A stretch of 7,306 bases of DNA from Cryomorphaceae bacterium (GTDB lineage Bacteria > Bacteroidota > Bacteroidia > Flavobacteriales > Schleiferiaceae), in NCBI GenBank assembly GCA_003444795.1, contig DLWR01000146.1, positions 1 through 7,306 on the forward strand, read 5' to 3'. The notes below the pieces were generated by a model. It made no database searches. It had not been told where the DNA came from and was given only the letters and a program-made list of their open reading frames with translations. The translations under genes were made by a program, and so were the position numbers. The number at the start of each line of letters is the position of its first letter. Position 1 is the first letter of the stretch. Below are positions 1 through 5,315 of the stretch, one piece after another.

Positions 1-346
1 GAATGGCGGTTGGCGGGAAATCTAAACCGGTTAAATGGGTGCCTTGCACGAGGTGAAGGCCCTTGGCGGTTTTTAGGGCAGCCTTCAGGTGGGACGTGGA
101 CCGGCTCCCTACCGTGTAGGGCCGGAATAGCGAAAGGATGGCCCAGACATTTCGACGGTAGGTTTTGAATTGAACGCCCGGATGCTCCTGAAGGGACAAG
201 GCTTTGAGATGTGCGTAGCCCCCTTTGGCCGTGGCGTGCACGACCACTTGGTAGCCATCATTGACGAGCGCATCGACCTGTCCAACTACCTCTAGGGTAC
301 CCCCGTAAGGAGGTGGTTCCAAGCGATCCATGGACCAAATGTGAAC
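1..346 (-). other. Second glycosyltransferase domain within the fusion (N-terminal part only)
   Basis: This part of the fused frame, from about residue 387, begins a new Rossmann-type first strand (VHIWSMD), followed by the glycine-rich PPPYGGTLEV turn and a helix leading to GYQVVVHA. The later PYTVGSRS and LVQGTHLTGL segments fit the same family, whose members I remember as stand-alone proteins of about 380-400 residues. There is no stop codon, no gap and no well-placed ATG at the join. The only nearby in-frame candidates are a TTG at residue 381 and an ATG at residue 392, and the latter would cut away the first strand. The boundary is estimated to within about ten residues, and the rest of the domain lies outside the window. 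Confidence 0.65.
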
Positions 347-1504
347 CGTCTGTTCGCCATGCAACCGGCGAATCAGGGACTTCCAAGTGGCCTTTTCATG
401 TTCCCAATGGTAGCGATGGGCGGCACGTTGGGCGGCCTGTGAAGCTTCCATGTACGTCCGCGGGTCTTGGAGGGCCTCAGCTGCTTCGAGAATAGCGGAG
501 GGAGTGGTCTCCGGTAGCACTTTTCCGGCCGCGCCGAGGTGCGCCACGACTTCTTGGAGGTCGCTTGCTACGACCGGCAGGCCCACCTGGAAATAGTCAA
601 ACAATTTGTTCGGGAGGCTCCAACGGTAGTTTTGACTTTTGGGCTTGTCCAGGGAAAATCCTAGGTGGGCCGCTTGGGTGTACAGGCGGAGCGACTCGCG
701 CGGCACGCGGCCAACAAAGAGGACTTTACTTTCCGTCCAACCATGGGCATCGGCGGTTTTTCGCAGGGCTGGGATTGCATCGCCTGAACCCACCAAGAGC
801 AAAAGGGCAGACGGATGTTGCCCAACAGCCTCCAACAATTCCTCTGCGCCTCGGTCCACGTTGATACCCGCTCCTTGAAGGATCCATATGGGCCGATCCG
901 TGGGAAGGTTGAGTTCTTTACATGCAGTCACCCGTCGAGTTTCCTGCTGATCATCCCCCGTTGCATGGAAAGGCAGACCTTCTGAGGGGAGCAAGGGGAC
1001 ATTCCGAACCACCTCCATGGATTGCCCGTATTCGGCATAGTAGGCCTGCGCAATGGACGCATTGACGGTAATCCCGGCGGTAATGTGCGGAAAGCAGCGC
1101 TTTTCCACCCAACGCCATAGGCTTTGGATGAAGGGGCGTGATTCTAGTTCGGGCGCTCCTAAAAAGTACTCGTGGCTGTCGTAGACCAGGGGTTTTTCGC
1201 GGCGACGGGCCCAATACGTATTTGGCCAGAGGGTATCCAAATCGTTGGCGAGATAGACATCTGGGCGTTCTCGGCGCAGGACCTTCCACAAGCGCCACTG
1301 AAACTCCAAGTAAAAGAGCGGGCCTTTGTGGAAGCGGCAGCTGAAACGTTCGGTGCGGTAGGGACGCGAAAGGGGGTCGGGATTGGGGTAGGTTCGGCCC
1401 GAAAGCACTACCTCGTAGCCCATCTCCTGCCAAACCATGCACGTTCGGTGCACGCGCTGGTCCGAATGCAAATCATTGATGACCGACAGGAAGACTTTGG
1501 GCAT
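1..1504 (-). CDS. Tandem glycosyltransferase fusion (GT4-like domain plus start of a second GT), partial
   Basis: The frame opens with ATG at 1504-1502 and stays open for 501 codons to the window edge, so the 3' end is missing. Residues 1-383 look like a complete GT-B glycosyltransferase of the GT4 type. It starts MPKVFLSVINDLHSDQRVHR, carries NDLDTLWP (87-94) and YDSHEYF (108-114), has RNVP (167-170) before the interdomain linker, then a nucleotide-sugar half with LLLLVGSGD (234-242), FVGRVP (263-268) and LPNKLFDYFQVGLPVVASD (297-315). The usual second glutamate of the GT4 EX7E motif appears to be Asp303. From about residue 387 a second protein begins: VHIWSMD, PPPYGG (397-402), LVNDGYQVVVHA (413-424) and FRPYTVGSRS (460-469). 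This resembles the N-terminus of another Bacteroidota glycosyltransferase family, normally a separate protein. Likely role: transfer of sugars from nucleotide donors in surface glycan or polysaccharide synthesis, in the cytoplasm or at the inner membrane. Sugar and acceptor cannot be told from sequence. Confidence 0.85.
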   Translation of the reverse strand, partial: MPKVFLSVINDLHSDQRVHRTCMVWQEMGYEVVLSGRTYPNPDPLSRPYRTERFSCRFHKGPLFYLEFQWRLWKVLRRERPDVYLANDLDTLWPNTYWARRREKPLVYDSHEYFLGAPELESRPFIQSLWRWVEKRCFPHITAGITVNASIAQAYYAEYGQSMEVVRNVPLLPSEGLPFHATGDDQQETRRVTACKELNLPTDRPIWILQGAGINVDRGAEELLEAVGQHPSALLLLVGSGDAIPALRKTADAHGWTESKVLFVGRVPRESLRLYTQAAHLGFSLDKPKSQNYRWSLPNKLFDYFQVGLPVVASDLQEVVAHLGAAGKVLPETTPSAILEAAEALQDPRTYMEASQAAQRAAHRYHWEHEKATWKSLIRRLHGEQTVHIWSMDRLEPPPYGGTLEVVGQVDALVNDGYQVVVHATAKGGYAHLKALSLQEHPGVQFKTYRRNVWAILSLFRPYTVGSRSTSHLKAALKTAKGLHLVQGTHLTGLDFPPTAI

Positions 1505-1510
1505 AAACAC

Positions 1511-1518
1511 GAAGGTAG
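1511..1518 (-). promoter_or_regulatory. Possible -7 box of the glycosyltransferase gene (TACCTTCG)
   Basis: On the minus strand TACCTTCG lies six bases before the ATG at 1504. It matches the Bacteroidota -7 consensus TAnnTTTG at all fixed positions but one. I found no convincing -33 TTG element at the usual distance. If real, transcription would start at or next to the ATG, giving a leaderless or nearly leaderless mRNA. The match is short, so support comes mainly from its position and from the similar arrangement at queA. Confidence 0.35.
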
Positions 1519-1532
1519 GCCAAAGCCACGGC

Positions 1533-1540
1533 TATCTTTG
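1533..1540 (+). promoter_or_regulatory. Likely -7 box of queA (TATCTTTG)
   Basis: TATCTTTG is a perfect match to the Bacteroidota -7 consensus TAnnTTTG and ends five bases before the queA ATG at 1546. Such boxes normally lie a few bases upstream of the transcription start, so the mRNA would begin near the A of the start codon. A good -33 TTG is not visible at the usual spacing; the nearest TTTG (1496-1499) is too far away. No Shine-Dalgarno sequence is present, which agrees with a leaderless start. Confidence 0.5.
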
Positions 1541-1545
1541 CGGCC

Positions 1546-2748
1546 ATGGATCCACGCGCGCTTCAGATTGCCGATTTCACCTACCCCTTGCCGGATGCCC
1601 GAATTGCTCAATTTGCCGTGGAACCTCGGGATGCGGCAAAGCTCTTGGTCCACGGAGCGGGGAAAACCTCACACAGACATGTCTGGAACCTGGCGACCGC
1701 GCTGGAGGACCTAGGGTTCACTCAAGGGGGACACCTGGTGCTCAACGAGACAAGGGTGGTACAAGCACGACTTTTTTTTTCGCGCGGTGAGGCACAGCCA
1801 TTTGAACTTTTCTACCTCCGTCCAGTGAGTGGTTCCGTGGAAGAGGCCATGGTGGCCCGCGGCGAATTGATCGCCCGATGCAAAGTGCGCTTCTCCAAAA
1901 AGTGGAAAGCCGGTCGCATTCTTGTGCAGGACGGTCTTATTGCGGAACGCCTAGGGGTGGAAGGCGATACCTCCTTGGTTCGATTTACGTGGAACGGGCC
2001 GAACACTTGGTCTCAACTGCTCGAAGAGCGGGGCAATTTGCCCTTACCTCCCTATATGCAGCGCCGTGCAGAGGCGTCAGATTCCGAACGCTACCAAACC
2101 GTCTTTGCCCGAGCAGAAGGCTCTGTGGCAGCGCCGACGGCGGGTTTGCATTGGACTTCTGAGCGCCTAGACGAAGTCCGGGATTTGGGCTGGGCCACGC
2201 AAAAAGTTAAGCTTCACGTGGGTGCAGGCACGTTTCAGCCCGTTTCAGCGGAACACATGGGCGAGCATCCCATGCACGCAGAGGAAATTCACGTGTCGTT
2301 GGAAACGCTGGAAGCCCTTCGCGACGGACGGCCCATTTGGGCGGTTGGAACGACGGCTGCCCGCACTCTGGAAAGTGTGTACATCTTGGGGCAAATGGCC
2401 AAAGCTGGACTTGAGCTCCCCTCCATGCTGGCCCAGTGGACGGCCTATGATTCCAGCTTACCCGCTTGCTCCCGGGTAGAAGCATTGGAGGCCCTTTCTG
2501 CGCACCTGCGGGCCCGAGGCCTGAACCAGTATCAAGGACAAACCCAGATTCTTCTCGCTCCCCCCTATCGCTTCCACATGGTAGACCTTCTCATGACCAA
2601 TTTTCACCAGCCTCAGAGCACATTGTTGCTGTTGGTGGCTGCGGCCATTGGACCCGTTTGGAAGGGGCTCTATGCTGAGGCCCTAGAAAGGGACTACCGA
2701 TTCCTATCCTACGGGGATGCCTGTTTGTTCCGGGTGATGGAGGGTTAA
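1546..2748 (+). CDS. queA: QueA, S-adenosylmethionine:tRNA ribosyltransferase-isomerase
   Basis: The enzyme transfers and isomerises the ribosyl group of S-adenosylmethionine onto 7-aminomethyl-7-deazaguanine at the wobble position of GUN-anticodon tRNAs. This gives epoxyqueuosine, the penultimate step of queuosine synthesis, in the cytoplasm. Family motifs run in order through the 400-residue product: FTYPLPDARIAQ (11-22), LVLNETRVVQARL (64-76), LPLPPYMQRR (165-174), RYQTVFAR (182-189), GSVAAPTAGLHWT (192-204), LHVGAGTFQPV (223-233), HAEEIHV (244-250), VGTTAARTLES (267-277), TNFHQPQSTLLLLVAA (351-366) and FLSYGDACLF (386-395). It is longer than the classical enzyme of about 340-350 residues; the extra length lies partly around residues 80-150 and matches the long form I recall from Bacteroidota. 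The chosen ATG fits the family N-terminus. It is divergent from the glycosyltransferase gene, and a phosphoesterase-fold gene follows after 54 bases. A run of nine T residues interrupts the conserved ARLFF region but does not break the frame. Confidence 0.96.
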   Translation: MDPRALQIADFTYPLPDARIAQFAVEPRDAAKLLVHGAGKTSHRHVWNLATALEDLGFTQGGHLVLNETRVVQARLFFSRGEAQPFELFYLRPVSGSVEEAMVARGELIARCKVRFSKKWKAGRILVQDGLIAERLGVEGDTSLVRFTWNGPNTWSQLLEERGNLPLPPYMQRRAEASDSERYQTVFARAEGSVAAPTAGLHWTSERLDEVRDLGWATQKVKLHVGAGTFQPVSAEHMGEHPMHAEEIHVSLETLEALRDGRPIWAVGTTAARTLESVYILGQMAKAGLELPSMLAQWTAYDSSLPACSRVEALEALSAHLRARGLNQYQGQTQILLAPPYRFHMVDLLMTNFHQPQSTLLLLVAAAIGPVWKGLYAEALERDYRFLSYGDACLFRVMEG

Positions 2749-2802
2749 GCATTTGTACCGCCAATTCTCCGGCTATCTGCCCCAGTGGTTGCAGCTTGCG
2801 GC

Positions 2803-3768
2803 ATGCTTCGGTGGATACGTATTGCGTTGACTCTTTTTGTTTCTTCGGGCCTTTGTGCGACCGTTCTGAACGCGTCCGGCCGGGACGGAACCCTTCCCCC
2901 CTGTGCTTTATCTGTAAATGCTATCGCCCCGGACTCCCTGGTCATCATTTGGTGGAATGTGGAAAATGCCTTTGATACCTTGGACGATCCGAGTACCAAA
3001 GACGATGATTTCACCCCGCAGGGAAGGCTTCAATGGACGTCCAAACGCTACTACCGAAAGGTGGCCCAGATTGCGAAGGGAATTCGGACGGCCGTAGGAC
3101 CTGGTGCCCCTGATTTCATCGGACTCTGTGAGATCGAATCCCCCGCGGTTATGGAAGACATTGTGAGGCGCCTGCCCTGGGAATGGTCCTTGTGGCAATA
3201 TTACGAGGAAGGCCCCGATACCCGTGGAATCGACATCGTGGTGCTCTACCAGGGCGAGCGGTGGGAACTCGTGCAGGCAAATTTGACCTTCAATGCCATC
3301 GTGAACGGTTCTCGAGCCGCCATCACCACGGTCTTTGCTCAACGGCATGCTCCATGGGATACCATTTCCCTGAGTTGGTGGCACCTTCCATCGCGTCGGC
3401 GATCCAACCCTGCGTTTCGACAAGGTTCCTTGCATCAGTTTTGCCAGAACACCGCTTCAGATTTCATTTTGGGGGACATGAACAGCGATCCCCGGGGTCC
3501 GCTCGCTGGATGGATGGAAACCTTCGCCTATCACCATGTGCCCTTTTGTGGGAATTGGGGCACCTTTGCCTTTGGCCAAAAGTGGAGCCATCTGGACAGC
3601 GTTTGGAAAGTCGCATCTTCCTCATGGAAAGGGAATTACCGTGCAATACGGTTCAATTCGCCTTCTGATGAAATCCGCCTCCCCTCTCTAAAACCCACCT
3701 TTTACGCAGGAAAGTACTACGGAGGCGCATCCGACCATCTTCCCCTGCGCTTCATAGTACACAAGTAG
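2803..3768 (+). CDS. Secreted endonuclease/exonuclease/phosphatase-family protein
   Basis: The 321-residue product has an N-terminal hydrophobic signal (about residues 1-24: MLRWIRIALTLFVSSG, then a likely signal-peptidase site near LNA/SGRDG), so it is probably exported to the periplasm or beyond. The remainder is an endonuclease/exonuclease/phosphatase (DNase I-like) fold. WWNVEN (50-55) supplies Asn52 and Glu54, GLCEIES (107-113) the metal-binding Glu110, and RGIDIVVLY (141-149) the conserved RGID. WWHLPSRRR (192-200) corresponds to the usual NHWPSR motif with His194, followed by LGDMNSDP (223-230) with Asp225/Asn227, and SDHLP (310-314). The whole catalytic set is present, so a metal-dependent phosphodiesterase or phosphatase is expected; the substrate (nucleic acid, phospholipid or other) is not determined. 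The start is placed at ATG 2803 because the signal peptide begins there; an in-frame GTG at 2785 would only add MVAACG. It probably shares a transcript with queA. Confidence 0.88.
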   Translation: MLRWIRIALTLFVSSGLCATVLNASGRDGTLPPCALSVNAIAPDSLVIIWWNVENAFDTLDDPSTKDDDFTPQGRLQWTSKRYYRKVAQIAKGIRTAVGPGAPDFIGLCEIESPAVMEDIVRRLPWEWSLWQYYEEGPDTRGIDIVVLYQGERWELVQANLTFNAIVNGSRAAITTVFAQRHAPWDTISLSWWHLPSRRRSNPAFRQGSLHQFCQNTASDFILGDMNSDPRGPLAGWMETFAYHHVPFCGNWGTFAFGQKWSHLDSVWKVASSSWKGNYRAIRFNSPSDEIRLPSLKPTFYAGKYYGGASDHLPLRFIVHK

Positions 3769-3780
3769 GCGGGATTGCCG

Positions 3781-3788
3781 TACATTTA
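3781..3788 (+). promoter_or_regulatory. Weak candidate -7 box before the lipoprotein gene (TACATTTA)
   Basis: TACATTTA differs from the TAnnTTTG consensus only in the last base and lies 27 bases before the ATG at 3816, leaving an AT-rich leader of about 20 bases without a Shine-Dalgarno sequence. No clear -33 TTG stands at the expected distance. The lipoprotein gene could therefore have its own promoter or simply be read through from queA. Confidence 0.28.
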
Positions 3789-3815
3789 GACCTTGAATCC
3801 TACACGATTAAACCC

Positions 3816-4745
3816 ATGAAAAAGATTTTTTCACTTGCTGTGCTTGCTTTGGTCGCTGCCAGCTGCACCAAGCCCGAGCCCGAGCCCACTCCCGAGAAAT
3901 ACATCACGGATGACTTAGTGGTCACGGAAGATCAAAAAGCATTCTTGATCGAAACAACGGGTACCTGGTGTCAATACTGCCCCAACGGTGCGGCATTGAT
4001 GTTGAAAGAACTGCGCAAGTACAATGTGGATGGCGATTCAAACATTCGCGCGATTGGCTTTGCTTCTCACACGGGTGACTTGCTTGAAACCCCTGTTCAA
4101 ACCTTGCTGAACAACACCTTCCCAACGAGTGGTGTTCCTAACTTCTACGTCAATAATGCAGACGCAGGCCAGAGCATCTCAGGCCCTGTTGCAGCCGCCT
4201 TGAGCGGAATACCGGTCGTCGGTGTGGCGCACGTCCACCACGAGAATGCTACGGGTGACACGGTCATTGTAGACGTAAAGGTTCAATTCTTTGAAGACAG
4301 CAAGAACACGTCTTACTTCGTCCAGAGCTATTTGCTCGCAACGGGCATTGAGGCACGTGAGTACACCGTTAATGGTATGCCCGTCAATTTGAACCAAGTT
4401 TCTTCTGTACCCATCGTGACCACCGGTTCTGGCGCAACGCCTTCTACATGGGCCGTGGATACGGTTGGTAAGAAGTCCGGCGACATTTACACCCATGATC
4501 ACATTCCTGTGGTTTCAGGTGTAACTGACTTTGAGTGGGGTGTCACCTTGGATACCGTAAACCCATTGGGCCGTTCATACTTCAAAGGAGACATCTTTGG
4601 CTCTAAGTACACTCCGATCCAAATCAAGTTGCCCAAAGTACTTCCTTCTTTTCCCGGCGTGGAGTACGAGGTAGTGACCATCATTTGGTCCGAGCGCTAT
4701 GACGGTACCGCTGGCGTGTTGTTTGTCAACGGCTACGAAGGCTAA
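3816..4745 (+). CDS. Omp28-like outer-membrane lipoprotein with thioredoxin-like fold
   Basis: The 309-residue product starts MKKIFSLAVLALVAASC, a signal peptide with a lipobox (AASC, Cys17), so it is predicted to be a lipoprotein. After the cysteine comes a short Pro/Glu linker (PEPEPTPE, 20-27), then a thioredoxin-like domain. FLIETTGTWCQYCPNGA (43-59) carries the CXXC pair Cys52/Cys55, and SGVPNFYVN (105-113) supplies the cis-proline loop. The C-terminal half (about 130-309) is beta-rich, with strands such as VIVDVKVQFFED and EYEVVTIIWSERYDG, and ends VLFVNGYEG. This is the layout of the Omp28-related family of Bacteroidota, known as surface or outer-membrane proteins without a firmly assigned reaction. 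The CXXC suggests thiol-disulfide chemistry or a structural disulfide. Upstream is the secreted phosphoesterase gene, 47 bases away; downstream is a strong terminator. Its bases are noticeably less G+C rich than in the genes to its left. Confidence 0.88.
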   Translation: MKKIFSLAVLALVAASCTKPEPEPTPEKYITDDLVVTEDQKAFLIETTGTWCQYCPNGAALMLKELRKYNVDGDSNIRAIGFASHTGDLLETPVQTLLNNTFPTSGVPNFYVNNADAGQSISGPVAAALSGIPVVGVAHVHHENATGDTVIVDVKVQFFEDSKNTSYFVQSYLLATGIEAREYTVNGMPVNLNQVSSVPIVTTGSGATPSTWAVDTVGKKSGDIYTHDHIPVVSGVTDFEWGVTLDTVNPLGRSYFKGDIFGSKYTPIQIKLPKVLPSFPGVEYEVVTIIWSERYDGTAGVLFVNGYEG

Positions 4746-4768
4746 GAACGTAAATAGCTCCAAGCATA

Positions 4769-4797
4769 ACGCCCCGCGGAAGCGGGGCGTTTTTTTT
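4769..4797 (+). terminator. Strong intrinsic terminator after the lipoprotein gene
   Basis: A perfect 9-bp stem (ACGCCCCGC at 4769-4777 pairing with GCGGGGCGT at 4782-4790) closes a GGAA tetraloop and is followed by an unbroken T run ending at 4797. It begins 23 bases after the lipoprotein stop codon. The T run is on the plus strand only, so it mainly serves the plus-strand block. The facing acetyltransferase gene ends at 4824, 26 bases beyond the T run, so the hairpin may also help stop transcripts from the right. Confidence 0.95.
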
Positions 4798-4823
4798 GCC
4801 TGCATGCTTCCCATAGAAAATTC

Positions 4824-5315
4824 TCAGGATGAAGGGCGCCTTTGGTAAGTGAACCAGCCCGGTTCGCTGCCCGAGTAGGCAGCATAAAGTGTGAAACCCA
4901 AAGAAAGTAGAAGGCGCCCGGAATAGTGATTCATGGGGTGATGCTGGGCGTACAGCGTGCCGACCTGTTGTGCATCTGCCCACTTTAGAACCGCCTTCCC
5001 GGCTTTAGCGCCATAGCCCTGGTTCCAATGGCGGTGGTACCAACGGAGGCCAAAGTCTATGCCATGGGATCCCCTTCGCAGACCACACCACCCAAGGCAT
5101 TCACCGTCGCTCCGGCGGAAGACCAACCAACGTCCAAATCCATGCACGTTAAAATGGTCATAGGACTGCACAAAGGCTTCTGCTTCCGCGACATCCTTAA
5201 ACGGCAAATCCCCGGTCCATCGAAGGACGCGGGGATCTGCGTTCAAGTTTAAGAGGTACGTTCCGTCTCCGGCTTGCCAGGTTCTAAAGAACAGGTCGGG
5301 CTGTTGCGGGAGCAT
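4824..5315 (-). CDS. GNAT family N-acetyltransferase (RimJ/RimL-like)
   Basis: The 163-residue cytoplasmic protein has the order of a RimJ/RimL-type acetyltransferase. There is an early LFFRTWQAGDGTYLLNLNADP segment (8-28), then AEAEAFVQSY (44-52), then the beta strands RWLVFRRSDGECLGWCGLR (62-80). The acetyl-CoA pyrophosphate-binding motif NQGYGAKAGKAVLKWA (98-113) follows, and then HPMNHYSGRLLLSLGF (126-141), matching the usual N..S...l..lGF region. It should transfer an acetyl group from acetyl-CoA to an amine, but the acceptor cannot be named; a ribosomal or other protein N-terminus is one family option. Its ATG follows the yidC stop codon with no bases between (TAAATG), so the two are very likely translationally coupled. 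It is the last gene of the pyrG-yidC unit. Confidence 0.87.
   Translation of the reverse strand: MLPQQPDLFFRTWQAGDGTYLLNLNADPRVLRWTGDLPFKDVAEAEAFVQSYDHFNVHGFGRWLVFRRSDGECLGWCGLRRGSHGIDFGLRWYHRHWNQGYGAKAGKAVLKWADAQQVGTLYAQHHPMNHYSGRLLLSLGFTLYAAYSGSEPGWFTYQRRPSS

Noticed and set aside
951..1442. A 163-codon minus-strand open frame
   Set aside because: It is another frame of the same strand within the glycosyltransferase gene, whose own frame carries clear family motifs; the product is Arg/Pro/Leu-rich as expected of a shadow.
1172..1714. A 180-codon plus-strand open frame spanning the divergent gap
   Set aside because: It overlaps both the glycosyltransferase (antisense) and the queA start in another frame, and shows no recognisable motifs.
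2747..2756. A promoter-like sequence TAAGCATTTG just after queA
   Set aside because: TA and TTTG are four bases apart instead of two, so it does not fit the -7 consensus; read-through from queA is simpler.
2785..2802. A GTG start six codons upstream of the phosphoesterase ATG
   Set aside because: The signal peptide is well formed from ATG 2803, and the added MVAACG has no clear role.
2908..3435. A 175-codon minus-strand open frame opposite the phosphoesterase gene
   Set aside because: It is antisense to a gene with a complete set of catalytic motifs and has no family resemblance.
3873..3896. Hexamer repeats as a candidate unstable satellite
   Set aside because: There are only three exact copies plus one variant, and they encode an ordinary Pro/Glu lipoprotein spacer; kept only as a note under the lipoprotein.
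4798..4823. A possible small RNA or second terminator after the hairpin
   Set aside because: The 26 bases hold no further stem or T run; they are a short spacer before the convergent gene.
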